Assembly (NCBI GenBank): GCA_964057195.1
Contig: OZ059825.1
Location: forward strand, 2,976,001 to 3,040,000
Source: Orthosia cruda
Lineage: Eukaryota > Arthropoda > Insecta > Lepidoptera > Noctuidae
Direction of reading: 5' to 3'
Length of the DNA stretch: 64,000 bases
In this document: one piece after another, positions 12,601-21,244 of the stretch
Numbering within the stretch: the first letter of the stretch is position 1
Layout of the letters: every line of letters starts with the position of its first letter
Position numbers and translations under genes: made by a program
Notes under the pieces: model-generated
Seen by the model: only the letters and a program-made list of their open reading frames with translations
Databases searched by the model: none
What the model was told of the DNA's origin: nothing

Positions 12601-15600
12601 AAATTGTTATTGAATTTATTAAGTTTTTATTTTTATTTTACAGTTCCTTGTTGTATAAAATGTAGGGTTAATTTAATAAATATCTTATTTTTACATAAGT
12701 TGTTCTGAGTTTAGTTATTTGATTACTAGAATTGACCTGTGATAGACAACATTTTCACTCGGCAATTTAGTAAAAAAATAAGCTTAGAAATTAAATTGGA
12801 ACATTGAATTGACACGCGATATTTTACGCATTTTAACTAAAAAGTTGTTTGTGTTTTGTCTTTGGCATAAACTATCGCGTGTCTATTTTTTTACAATTGT
12901 ATTATAGTGTAATCTGCGAACGATCTGAATGAGATAACTTACCTAATCTGCATTCGCAGCATTCTACAAAAATGAAACAAAAAAATGACTTTAATACCTG
13001 CACTTAAAGTTCATTTAACAACACAACTTCTAATTTTACGTCATTTCCAATCAAACTAATCATTCTAAACTTAATTTACACTACCAAAAAATCGATATAT
13101 GTGTAGGTAACAAAGATTTAAATAGACCTTACATGCATACCTTATGGCACAAGACAAAAAAAAACTTCATCCACAAGGTCCCATCTCCTTCCGATCGTCA
13201 GCAGACTACACTATAACAATATTACGATTGACGATGACAATTTGTAACGAAGGAGTACAGCCAGCCTATGACTACTATGAGTTTAAACGCGCGTTGTTCG
13301 CTGCTCCGCGCACGCGCACCCTCCGCACGCATCGTGTGTATAGACGCGTGAAGTTATTGCAATATGATCACTATGTTGAATAAAAAGTTAAATGAAAGTA
13401 CTTTTTGATGTTAAACGTCAATAAAAAGTATGTATATTTACTTTATTTTTCTTTGTATCATCCTGCTTCAAATTTTCATTTTGAGTCCTTACGAAGCCAT
13501 GAGGCTTGTTGAAACTTAAGTCATTCTTGACACTTGTGTTAAGTTTGTTTGGACTCAAATTAAGGTAGTAAAGCGGGAATAAGCATAGTGATGTAATTAT
13601 AATATCGATAACTAGTACTCGATATTTATTTGTGCCTAAAATACTTGACTCTTTGTATCTTTTTGAGGCTCTATTAATCTAAATAATATTTTAGTTGACA
13701 TTGCAATGATTTCACGAATCATCTCATTCTCATACAGTCTGTTTCTACCCTTCCATTATGTAAATATCGGAGGAAAACCATGAAGTTATGGGATATATGC
13801 TTTTGACGCGTCCTCTGTGCTTTGCGGTTATATGCTTTCGCACAACCGGAGTCAGGCAGCCAGAGAGGCTTGTTGCCGAAACACCTTCTGGAAACTTTTT
13901 TCGAGTTTTGTGGATAGATGTTTGACAGATAGACGCGATTTTATTTATTTATCGATGTTAGTTGTCTACGAATGAAGAAGTATGTAGCCTTTGAACACGT
14001 AATCGGTCTACTTGAAATATTTTGTCTCACTTGTATTCAAAATACTATTTATTCATCGAGTATCAATAAGTTTTGTATGATGTTAAACTGTTATCGATAT
14101 GTCTCACCTCTATCCACAATACTCGATATCAAAATTTTGTGTCGATATAATTAAATGTGCTAAATTAATGTTTACATCAAATCAAACTCTCGATATTATG
14201 AGAGTTTTAGCCGCAAATTATCTACTTTATCACCTAACCCACTCATTGTATGTTTAGCATTCTTAACATGTACTTAAATGACATAATACATCTTGAAATG
14301 ATTTCACCAACCGGGCTGACATGCGCATGCGACAAAATTCTCTCGTCTCATGACTATCTCGTCTTATATGTTCGAAAAAAGTACCTCGTTTCGATACGAC
14401 ATAATGCGACGATTAAATTTTGTTCAGTTATGTATTTATATATGTTGGCCTGGATATATGTCACGTTTGGTATGTGTTAACTCTGCTGCTTTTCAAAATT
14501 GTTTGTTCTCCCAAATGTTTCTTACCGACATGTTGATGTATGTAATATGTTATAACACGTTGAGGGAACTTTTCTATTGATTTTACAACTGTTTTACGCC
14601 ACAGGAACAATATTATTTACCAGTGCAAAAAATGCTCAATTTTTTCGTTGGCAAAACTACTTTAGTACAATTGTCATGGTTCTTTAAATTTGATTTCAAT
14701 TGCAGTTGTACAATCAAGGTGTTAACTAAAAGAAATACAATTTCCGCTCATACTGCTGTGCTAAACAAAACACAGCACAGCAGATCAGCGTTAAAACTGT
14801 ATACTAAGTAGTTTAAATTTAAAGAAAAAGTTGATGCATATGGAGACAGTTTCTCACCTCTATCTTCGACTATTGAGGATTATCTATGGACAAAATGTTT
14901 GCCCAAAATAGGCGAGAACCTCTCTCCATATTAATGAATCCTCTGACCAATGAGTCATATATGACTCATGTGATTGTTCAACTATTGTGTCCGCTATGTG
15001 GTCAGTGGACCTGTTAAGGCTCCTGAAAAGTTCCCTCCAATGTGTCTGTGCTTTGCCGCTGTCCTTCCGCGTCCCACACATCGCCTGCCCATAGTAGCTC
15101 TGTCACATGCCTCGCTACACTAAACACGACCCTAACACCTAGCTAATAAGGGCTACACTTGTATACTGCCGGTACGTATCGCTTTGGGAAGCGTTGCTAA
15201 AGTATTCTTGCGTTTTTTGTCGACTATGTTGTTTTTTGAAGTGGATGGTTTACGGGTGCTTTTGTGTTTGAAAAGATATAGGGTGGGTTTTGGTTGGAAA
15301 AGTCATTCATTTGATACGAGCACGTGGTTAATTCACATCACATTCTTCATATTAGCACCTATAACCCGGTTCATTAAAGAAACGAATCTAAAATGGCATT
15401 GCTTATCATGTTCTCTCTCTTGCACTCAATAGACGGCACTAGTGTGCAAGCGAGCTAACACGATAAGCACCGACGTTTTAGATTCGTTTCTTTAATGAAC
15501 CGGTTTATACCAGTGTTTTTCTCTGCATCATCAAAAAATTGGAGATTGATTCCATTGGTATGGAAAATCTCTAAGGATCAGCTCACACAAAGACTCGAAG

Positions 15601-18592
15601 CGCCGGCCGCGATGTTGTGCAGACTTTTGAGCAAGCAATATAATTTAGAATTATGAAATACGTAGCTTTCTGTGTAACAAATAAGGTTCTTAATTGTATA
15701 ACTATTTCACAGTCTCGATATATAAAACGAATTTAATTGTTTTTTTATATATCTGAAGAAACTTTTTTTTATTATACTCTCTTCAGCTCTGTAAGCTATC
15801 CACTTCTAAAGTAAATAACGTGGCTTTTACTGGCGAGGTGTGAGCGAGACAGCTGTTCTTCATCACTCATCATCATGGTAGCTTCGTTGTCAGTAACGTT
15901 AGCGGGCAATGAGTACCGACTCTTTGGTTCATAGACAACACTGGCTGTGTAAGAAGTGAGCCACATTTCAAGGTATAAATAATAAAAAAAGACAATTAAA
16001 AGTACATAGATTAGATCTTCGAGTATATAACAGATCTGTTTATATTTACGGGCTTGTTCAAAAATGTTGTTCGCCTCTTATACACACAGAATGTGAAACA
16101 AAATATATTTGCAAAATTGCACTTAACATTGAAAAAATTACCGGATTTTCAAACGTAACTGAATTTTTAAGTCGATAATATAGTAGTGTTAGAAAGATGC
16201 TCAAACATGTATCTCGATTAAAGTCTAGATTAGTATGAAAATACCTATCGCTATAATAGGGCATATGCATGTATTTTTTAATTAGATAAATACAATACAT
16301 ATTAGCTCCAGTAAACAAAATATGTTTGTTTTTTATATCAGCGACGAAGCTATAAAGCTTCATAGTTAATAATTATAAAGAGAAGTCTGACGTCAAATTC
16401 CACGACATCCTTACAGCTGCCATAGAAAACGACGTTTTCGTAGAAAGTTTTTTTTTATATCAGCGACGAAGCTATAAAGCTTCATAGTTAATAATTATAA
16501 AGAGAAGTCTGACGTCAAATTCCACGACATCCTTACAGCTGCCATAGAAAACGACGTTTTCGTAGAAAGTTTTTTTTTATATCAGCGACGAAGCTATAAA
16601 GCTTCATAGTTAATAATTATAAAGAGAAGTCTGACGTCAAATTCCACGACATCCTTACAGCTGCCATAGAAAACGACGTTTTCGTAGAAAGGGCCAGATA
16701 TATTTTGTTATATCTCGTTGGCTTTTCGATCACTTTTGAATCTGATTTCACTGTTAGTATTCTGCATTAGAATCCAAATTCATACATTATCATTATTATA
16801 AAATACAAACCTATATGCACAAAGCGACATAAGACTCCCGGGAGTCGACTCTTTTCGACGATAGACTTATTAAAGTTGAATACCGTTTGAAAATTCGCGC
16901 GCAAAAATTCGAAAATCGAAACTCAACCAAAGAGTCGGTACGTTCGGAGCGGGCAGAGCGGCGTGTGTATCGCGGTCGTTGGTCGCGTGTCGATGGGTCG
17001 TGGTCGCAGGCTGGCTACACTCGCTCGCCGGGCTGGTGAAGCGCCGGCTCAGCGGGTACGTCAAGTGGCATCACCTTGCAGCGCGCCGCGACAACCCGCA
17101 CCAACACCATCTGCAGCATAGGTGAGCGAACACATTTTTCACATTTCTTCTTGTGCTAGTGAGATCTTTAATTTGTATTTATGTTTTTCCTTATACTCTG
17201 ATTTTTAATTTCGTAGACTAAGCTGATATTTTGTCACACTATCGTTACATAGAAATTGTGTCGTATCCTGACTATCCTGAGTTATCGAAAATGGAACTGT
17301 TTCTCGGTAAAAAAATACGTTTGTTAAAAAACTAGTGGCCTTTATTTAGTTTCTACTCATTTATGTCAGACTTCATTTTATCGATCGCATTTATTTTACT
17401 GTTCATATAATATTTAACGCCATAAAAGTTTATGTACTATGTGTATGAATACTGTTATATTTAAATATATTACGTTTATATTCATAAAATGATTCGATGA
17501 ATCACTTATCATTGAGCCTTACCTACAACACTATGCTCCGCGCTTGCAAAATATAAAAACCGGCCAAGTGCGAGTCGGACTCACGCTCGAAGGGTTCCGT
17601 ACCATTTTCGCAAAAAACGGCAATAAGTCACGTTTGTTTTATGGGAGCCCCACCTAAATATTTATTTTATTCTGTGTTTAGTATTTGTCGTTGTAGCGGC
17701 AACAGAAATACATCATCTGTGAAAATTTCAACCGTCTAGCTATTACGGTTCATAAGATACAGCCTGGTGACTGACAGACGGACCGCGGAGTCTTACTAAA
17801 AGGGTCCCGTTTTTAGCATTTGGGTACGGAACCCTAAAAATAAGGTCATTGGCAGTTGTCAGTTTAGTCTACGAAATTAAAATCAATATAAAGTTAGTTG
17901 ATTTGCATGGCATACGGTAGTAGCCACGTTATCACGTGCATGTCGATTCTATTATGTATGTATGCCCGTAGGTAACTCTTAGTTTGTCACCTTGTTCTTT
18001 GTAAATATATTTTTATCTATAAGTTATATTGTATTTAAATATGCACGATACAATTTTTTGTATTATAATTCTTTTTGCAATACGATGACAATTGAAATTA
18101 TTCAGGATACCACGATAGACCTATTAAGAAGGGAGCAACGTGATTAAATTCTAGCAAACACTTTGTGCCTTGGATAGCACCTTGAAACCCTTCAACACAG
18201 GAATAGCTCCATGTACAACCACGACCCAAAAAACGTGCGCAACTGAGACTCATCAAAATAAAAGATATATAAAAGAGAAAGTATGTATGTATGTTCCATA
18301 TAGACTCCGAAACTACTGGACAGATTTCAAAAATTCTCTCACCGTTGGGAAGTTACACTATACCCGGGTGACATAGGCTACTTTTTATCCCTGTTTTCCC
18401 ACGGAAACGGGAACTACGCTGGTGAAACCGCGAGGCGTCCGCTAGATTATTATATGACTAGACCCTATTGAGCTGTGTTGCCAAGTATTCAACCTACAAT
18501 CAAAATTTTACAGATGGGGCAACAGCGAAAGTTGGAGCATGCCGGCGTCCCCCCTCCCGCCCCGCGCGCCGCCGCCGCGCCCCGCCGACTAG
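531..18592 (+). CDS. hep: hemipterous / MKK7-type JNK kinase, C-terminal part (spliced, 5' partial)
   Basis: Dual-specificity MAP kinase kinase of the MAP2K7 class, which phosphorylates and activates JNK in the cytoplasm. Proposed exons: 531-607, 1756-1975, 2843-2907, 4549-4653, 6347-6428, 7227-7370, 8921-9021, 9552-9634, 11151-11232, 12030-12136, 17010-17121, 18514-18592. They join in phase to 418 codons plus TAG at 18590. The first two exons carry the end of the kinase fold: DDPPQLP, then FKLFVSQC, then the subdomain XI arginine in QRPKYAKLLEHPFV. After that comes a long low-complexity tail rich in Ser, Pro, Arg and Gln with no domain I recognise, consistent with insect Hep being much longer than vertebrate MKK7. 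Kinase exons I-X lie upstream. The first kinase exons, most tail exons and the stop exon are well supported. The 1975/2843 junction and the 17010 acceptor are less certain (see those entries). Confidence 0.85.
775..1065. repeat. tRNA-related SINE-like fragment
   Basis: A B-box-like GGTTCGAACCC at 808-818 is followed by a body also found, in reverse orientation, near 7015-7110 (shared CCGTAATCCACCACGC core). The remainder of intron 608-1755 holds nothing else I can identify. Confidence 0.5.
1756..1975 (+). CDS. hep: hep exon: end of kinase domain and start of tail
   Basis: Acceptor CTTCCAG at 1749-1755. It opens CLTKNYRQRPKYAKLLEHPF, the end of an MKK7 kinase domain, then a Ser/Thr-rich stretch to TPTPHIL. 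The donor is taken as G|GTATTT at 1976, which lies inside the left arm of a 37-nt inverted repeat. Without splicing here the frame runs on to TAA at about 2018-2020, giving a truncated protein ending KVPISK. The start is firm, the 3' end less so. Confidence 0.75.
1966..2826. mobile_element. putative transposon forming most of a hep intron
   Basis: A perfect 37-nt inverted repeat (1966-2002 and 2790-2826) bounds 861 bp and is flanked by ACC on both sides (1963-1965, 2827-2829). The left arm contains the proposed splice donor at 1976. Deleting the element and one ACC joins the flanking hep codons in frame. No transposase was recognised inside, so the class is unknown. Confidence 0.6.
2843..2907 (+). 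CDS. hep: hep exon: tail segment after the inverted-repeat intron
   Basis: The frame PVRNFVTSSQHW..TPTPA is open, ends AG|GTGAGT at 2908 in phase 2, and joins perfectly to the next exon. The acceptor is chosen as CCGCAG at 2837-2842 because it keeps phase 0 with donor 1975. The alternative CAG at 2819 would hit a stop with that donor. The pyrimidine tract is poor. Confidence 0.6.
2942..3259. mobile_element. MITE copy A (hAT-like), hep intron
   Basis: Terminal inverted repeats of about 24 bp begin CACAGACATAAATCT; the flanking direct repeat CCCTGCC lies at 2935-2941 and 3260-3266. A diverged second copy lies at 32859-33174. Size and the 7-8 bp duplication suggest a non-autonomous hAT, but class is inferred. 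Confidence 0.7.
3340..3525 (+). mobile_element. LINE 3' fragment (reverse transcriptase C-terminus)
   Basis: Degenerate copy of the block that reads TAKEWNSLPESVFPDSYN in the copies at 42560 and 45160; here it is frame-damaged. It ends in an A-rich tail near 3520-3530. Confidence 0.65.
3678..3750. repeat. 36-bp tandem duplication
   Basis: Two copies of an A7-ACCGTAAATAGTAG-type unit with one base difference, followed by a hairpin around GAGCCCTCGCTGACGCTCGG at 3784-3815. The rest of intron 2908-4548 shows nothing else. Confidence 0.75.
4549..4653 (+). CDS. hep: hep exon: tail segment (AWWATSNN..)
   Basis: Strong acceptor CTTTCCAG at 4541-4548 and donor GTAACA at 4654. With two carried bases it reads R-AWWATSNNANAGGSSS.. 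to SPYPRR, phase 2 to phase 2. Rich in Asn, Ser and Gly; no known domain. Confidence 0.85.
4778..4965 (-). repeat. LINE-type 3' end (CR1/Zenon-like)
   Basis: Carries the CATAGGCCTACATGGGCACT and GAAGAACCGGCAAGAAACTC blocks. Relatives in this window: 48795-48865, 54555-54725 and 60178-60315. Family assignment is from memory. The rest of intron 4654-6346 shows nothing recognisable. Confidence 0.55.
6347..6428 (+). CDS. hep: hep exon: proline-rich tail segment
   Basis: Acceptor TTTTCCACAG ends at 6346 and donor GTAAGT begins at 6429. It reads TIDACASPPPPPVRRVSADN.. and ends in phase 0. The Pro5-Val-Arg-Arg run could bind SH3 or WW domains (inference only). Confidence 0.85.
6586..6915 (+). repeat. 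retroelement fragment with internal (CCTAC)n array
   Basis: It opens AGCTGTGCCCGCGGCTTCAC, continues as CCTACC/CTACCCTAC repeats (6604-6830), and ends with T-rich DNA and a GCCGTTCTCAAGTTAAAG block. The same layout recurs at 26100 and 53970. Sits in the hep intron after exon 6428. Confidence 0.65.
7227..7370 (+). CDS. hep: hep exon: tail segment (ASKESTPAYRRP..)
   Basis: Acceptor ATCCAG ends at 7226 and donor GTATGT begins at 7371; exactly 48 codons in phase 0. It reads ASKESTPAYRRPVLDISFSL.. to ELEQQDIVH. An earlier AG at 7209-7210 is excluded because it gives an immediate TAA in this phase. Confidence 0.8.
7440..7820. repeat. fragments of three dispersed repeats in a hep intron
   Basis: 7470-7620 carries a minus-strand RTE/SINE tail (GACGTCCACTGCTGGACATA). 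7640-7690 resembles the end of the tRNA-like SINE at 35450. 7724-7820 matches one arm of the hairpin element at 43925 (GTGCAGTCGGA). All are truncated. 7825-8920 shows nothing else. Confidence 0.45.
8921..9021 (+). CDS. hep: hep exon: Gln/Arg-rich tail segment
   Basis: Strong acceptor CTCTCCACAG ends at 8920; donor GTAAGT at 9022. It reads SSGNTSPIVLQRFYHQNQQR.. to ATPRHR, phase 0 to phase 2. Confidence 0.88.
9122..9455 (+). repeat. retroelement 3' fragment with (TAGG)n and (CTACC)n tracts
   Basis: A short TAGG run at 9133-9155 and degenerate CTACC tracts at 9222-9295 are followed by the common ending GTTTAGTGGTTTAGGCGTG, a CAGACAGACAG run and TTATAATATTAGTATGGAT. Hep intron. Confidence 0.6.
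9552..9634 (+). CDS. hep: hep exon: Ser/Pro/Arg-rich tail segment
   Basis: Acceptor TTGTTACAG ends at 9551; donor GTAAAT at 9635. It reads SLSREHSTGRSPEPPPRTSR.. and ends in phase 1. The following intron holds the mariner. Confidence 0.88.
9822..11118 (-). mobile_element. mariner (Tc1/mariner, D,D34D) transposon, near full length
   Basis: A 1297-bp element flanked by TA (9820-9821 and 11119-11120). Its terminal inverted repeats of about 28 bp begin CGAGG at both ends and match at roughly 24 positions. It lies in the hep intron 9635-11150, in the opposite orientation to hep. The length and TA target are standard for mariner. Confidence 0.96.
9886..10973 (-). pseudogene. mariner transposase with one frameshift
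   Basis: Cut-and-paste transposase for the surrounding element. ATG at 10973; N-terminal paired helix-turn-helix DNA-binding half (IRFLFLEGKTRIEIKERL, then VGISEGTVHHILHEELGM), then the catalytic half. The first Asp is in TVDETWIHWY in frame 1; the second in HHDNAPVH and the third in YSPDLAPCDFF in the shifted frame, 34 residues apart, giving D,D34D. The two frames overlap between 10053 and 10197. The break appears to be a one-base change in an A-rich run near 10215-10235 (T-rich on the plus strand). Otherwise intact to the stop at 9886, so the copy is recent but probably inactive, unless the run length is a sequencing error. Confidence 0.93.
11151..11232 (+). CDS. hep: hep exon just downstream of the mariner insertion
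   Basis: Acceptor GCCGTTTCAG ends at 11150; donor GTAAGT at 11233. It reads ANGSTTDLSPPALHERLHPP.. to LLLNDR, phase 1 to phase 2. Only 32 bp separate the mariner end at 11118 from this exon. Confidence 0.88.
11322..11425. repeat. dispersed repeat fragment
   Basis: Reverse complement of part of 60010-60095 (shared AACTGATGGCGCCC and GCATGGATTGGCACCACTC). Lies in hep intron 11233-12029. Confidence 0.6.
11902..11989. repeat. 44-bp tandem duplication near a hep acceptor
   Basis: Two identical-looking copies of TAAATCTTTTGAATGTTTAC.. ending about 40 bp before exon 12030. Confidence 0.8.
12030..12136 (+). CDS. hep: hep exon: tail segment with poly-His and Pro/Ala stretches
   Basis: Acceptor CATTCTCCAG ends at 12029; donor GTAAGC at 12137. 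It reads LSEGRSQSLTRAELRNGYRA.. to LKHHHDDQ, phase 2 to phase 1. Confidence 0.88.
14951..14968. promoter_or_regulatory. paired AP-1-like sites (candidate)
   Basis: TGAGTCA at 14951-14957 and TGACTCA at 14962-14968 are separated by TATA and form a perfect palindrome. Both match the AP-1 consensus TGA(G/C)TCA. AP-1 is the output of the JNK pathway that Hep drives. Function is only inferred. Confidence 0.35.
15363..15506. mobile_element. hairpin MITE
   Basis: Inverted arms of 31 bp with one mismatch (ACCGGTTCATTAAAGAAACG.. at 15363-15393, complement at 15476-15506) around a 82-bp core. Confidence 0.8.
16326..16690. repeat. 122-bp unit repeated three times in tandem
   Basis: The motif ATATCAGCGACGAAGC starts at 16335, 16457 and 16579, spacing 122. 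Units appear identical apart from T-run edges, so the duplication is recent or homogenised. No ORF spans it. Confidence 0.92.
17010..17121 (+). CDS. hep: hep exon: basic, His-rich tail segment
   Basis: Acceptor GGTCGCAG ends at 17009 and donor GTGAGC begins at 17122. In hep phase it reads GWLHSLAGLVKRRLSGYVKW.. to HQHHLQHR and continues in frame into the last exon. The pyrimidine tract is weak in this GC-rich patch. An alternative AG at 16956 would give a different reading that stops within the exon (RRVYRGRWSRVDGSW..PGW stop), so a second C-terminus is possible. Confidence 0.6.
17554..17838 (+). repeat. common lepidopteran dispersed repeat (SINE/MITE-like)
   Basis: It begins ACCGGCCAAGTGCGAGTCGG and ends CATTTGGGTACGGAACCCTA, a repeat I recognise as very common in moth and butterfly genomes. 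Lies in the last hep intron. Confidence 0.75.
18250..18455 (-). repeat. retroelement fragment
   Basis: Reverse copy of the family at 57686: GGGTGACATAGGCTACTTTT, CCCACGGAAACGGGAACTA and ACCGCGAGGCGTCCGCTAGA. It ends about 60 bp before the last hep exon. Confidence 0.7.
18514..18592 (+). CDS. hep: hep last coding exon
   Basis: Acceptor AAAATTTTACAG ends at 18513. In phase 2 it reads WGNSESWSMPASPLPPRAPP.. to PRPAD then TAG at 18590-18592. The 3' UTR extends right; AATAAA occurs at about 19121 and again near 19360 and 22597, so the end is undetermined. Confidence 0.8.
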
Positions 18593-18910
18593 CGGCCACC
18601 CCTCTCTACACACTGTGGCATCAAACTGCTTACACCGACACCTGGATCAGTTAGCTTGAACATGCTTAGATACAACATAGTAGAAAATCTTGGGGCAGTA
18701 TTCTTTTAAACATTGTAGACTCAGATATAATGACAATTTCATCTAGTGTTAAATGGTAACCGCCATTCATAGTTCGATGATTATGTTTTCGTTAACAGAA
18801 AAACCCAGTGTATGAAGCACAGGATGTTTGTACAGCCAGTGGTTCATTTGTTAGCTGAACAAGAAATTATTGTAAACTGTTTGCTGAAACATTGTTTGAC
18901 TGTGAGATCA

Positions 18911-18991
18911 TGTCATTTTTTGGAATGACAGGTCGAATGTCATTTTTTGGAATGACAGATCGAATGTCATTTTTTGGAATGACAGATCGAA
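18911..18991. repeat. 27-bp hairpin unit repeated three times
   Basis: Three tandem units, each TGTCATTTTTTGGAATGACA plus GATCGAA (first copy GGTCGAA). Each unit is itself an inverted repeat. Located about 320 bp after the hep stop, probably in the 3' UTR. Confidence 0.92.
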
Positions 18992-19099
18992 TGAAATATG
19001 TCAGACCGAAGCAGTTATGAGAAAGTTAATAGAAGATGCGTGCACTTTTTATGATAGCTATAGAAAATGGAACTTTATTTACTTCACGAAAAGGCACAC

Positions 19100-19160
19100 A
19101 TTTCAGTGAGAAAATTTGAATAAAGCATAATATGCTTTATTCAAATTTTCTCACTGAAAT
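19100..19160. repeat. 61-bp perfect palindrome
   Basis: Arms 19100-19129 and 19131-19160 are exact reverse complements around a single A. The outer sequence is ATTTCAGTGAGAAAATTTGA. It contains AATAAAG on the plus strand and the same motif on the minus strand. Confidence 0.95.
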
Positions 19161-19709
19161 TATTCTATATTCTATGGCTATTTTAAAAACTGTGTGCAGC
19201 GTCGTGTTACGTCACTGTGCCTCAAACGTTTGAATTCCTGTAAAAACGAGACCATTTGCAAAAATGCAGCAAATATTTTTAGCGAGCAATTGATGCCACG
19301 TTGTCCTCGCAACCATTGTTGTTCAACGTACTACGCTGTATAATTATATCGATAAATAAATAAACATAAACCTTAGAGAAAGACGGCACGATCGCTTTGT
19401 ATTTTAATACCGCTTAAGGTACGGTTCTCGGGCACGCGACTGAATTGATCGACTAAGATATCATAATCGCTGTGGAATTGCTCCGAGATTTTAACATAGT
19501 AGACAGATTTAAGCTTTCAAGACAGATTTCTTGATAATATGGTGTGCAGTCAAGGTTCAAAAATGCAGTCGGAGTCACTGAAGTCATCAAGTGCAATCAC
19601 AATCACTCAAGTCTCCCCAATATTTCTATGTTAAAAAAGTTTCACGGTTCACGACTAGATTTATCTATATTTTTGATTCTACACTGTAAATTAAATCAGT
19701 TGTGAAACA

Positions 19710-19890
19710 TTTAGGCCGAGTTTCTCACCTTTAAATTATCTCAGAATTAATGTGACAAATTGTCAAACACGCGTTATCTGCTGTGATTGGTTGAATGACT
19801 TTTCCACAGCCAATCACAGAAGATAACGCGTGCTTGACAATTTGTCACGTTAATTCTGCGATAATTTAGAGGTGAGAAACTCGGCCTAAA
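19710..19890. mobile_element. hairpin MITE, family of 49347-49517
   Basis: Long near-perfect inverted arms starting GGCCGAGTTTCTCACC and containing AATGTGACAAATTGTCAA and CTGTGATTGG. It is closely related to the element in Uck intron 1. Confidence 0.88.
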
Positions 19891-20264
19891 CTTCTTATAC
19901 AAATAAGGTTTAGGGACTTGAGCTTTTAAGTGATTGCTACTGCGCTTTGGTCCCTTGTACTACATAACTGTGTCAACTAAAAAAATATATGAAGAGTGTC
20001 TGACTTCAGACCGAGTTTCTAACTGAAATCAACTAAAATTGTCCTTGAAAACAGCGAGTAAAACGACTAAACAAACTCTCAATGTGATTCACTCCCAGAC
20101 TACTTTTTAACGTTAAATCAGTCTTTACAGAGCAATAAACAGTATTTCACACATGGAGGTTGAGATTGCGGATCAGTCGCGTGCTCGGAACCACACCTTT
20201 AGGGTGTAAATACACATTCATGTAACATGCATGGAAGTGCGCAAGTAACTTGCATCCCATTCTT

Positions 20265-20408
20265 AGGGCGACAATAAACATGCCTCTATCGTGCATATAA
20301 GACTGCAAGTAGCTCGCATGCCATTGTGACATTCACCAATCAAAAGTTATTACGTCACAATGTCATGCAAGCTACTAAGAAGTTACAAGCATGTCTATTT
20401 TCGCCCTA
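20265..20408. mobile_element. short hairpin MITE (AGGGCG ends)
   Basis: Ends AGGGCGACAATA and TATTTTCGCCCTA are inverted. It resembles the 21168 element at its termini. Confidence 0.5.
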
Positions 20409-21167
20409 GTTACTGCTGCATGTGCATTTTCGCCCATATGTAAATAGTCAACGGCCGTGCAGTATTAAGCATCGGTGTTCGAAGGCTTATCGCGTGATAA
20501 TAGTAAACTAGCACATGTTCATAGTACACGTTAAATGAATATTTTGGAACAAAACGCGTTTAGTAGTTGTAAAGGAGCTTTAGTACGGAGTTGTGACGTC
20601 ATAGTGATATATTTTGGGATATACTAGTTGATTCTGTGATCGCGAATGACCTGACTACGGTGCCATTGAGACTGTTGCCTTATTTGTCGGTGTGAGTTCG
20701 TTTTTCTTGCTTCCCCTTATCACCGAGTTCTGGAAAGTGAAAATGAGATTGCCTGGTGCAATATATTAAAAAAAAAACGCTTTAATTTAGAGATCATCTT
20801 CGTTACAGAAACTGGCTTTATCAGTACTTGATAGCATTAATAGATTTTGGCAAATCTGCGTTCGTTTTGTTTCTGTTACCAATATTTTTGCCCACACCGA
20901 CCTTTAAGGGAGGGGTTTATATATAAAATTAAATCGTTAATTAAGGTTGGCAATGAGCCATAATAGTTTTTACCTACACTAGAACCTAAGCACAACATTG
21001 CACATCATTCGAAGAAGGTTCTATCATATATATACATTGTGCGATGTCGCACTCGTTTTGGCTTCATCGTAGTCGGGTAATAAAATGGGCCTAGGCTGGC
21101 TACTCTCATTCTATCTAATCTTAAACTTTATTTTAGATCAGATAAAGCAAGCAATTATAGTGTATAA

Positions 21168-21244
21168 GGGCGAAAATACACATACCAAACTTATTTTGGC
21201 ACAACACACTTGTATACAAGTTACCGGTTTGTGAATTTACGCCC
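21168..21244. mobile_element. 77-bp MITE with TAA duplication
   Basis: Ends GGGCGAAAATACACA and the complement GTGAATTTACGCCC; TAA flanks both sides (21165-21167, 21245-21247), as in PIF/Harbinger elements. Confidence 0.6.

Larger units (their letters stand above)
12137..17009. other. long hep intron: contents
   Basis: 4.9 kb intron. It holds an AP-1-like palindrome (14951-14968), a hairpin MITE (15363-15506) and a triplicated 122-bp unit (16326-16690). Elsewhere it is AT-rich with no exon that fits hep phase. Confidence 0.6.

Noticed and set aside
16058..16363. 101-codon minus-strand frame
   Set aside because: AT-rich intron sequence overlapping the 122-bp tandem unit; no motif.
16326..16690. 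CRISPR-like array
   Set aside because: Units are 122 bp, contiguous, with no unique spacers; eukaryotic intron.
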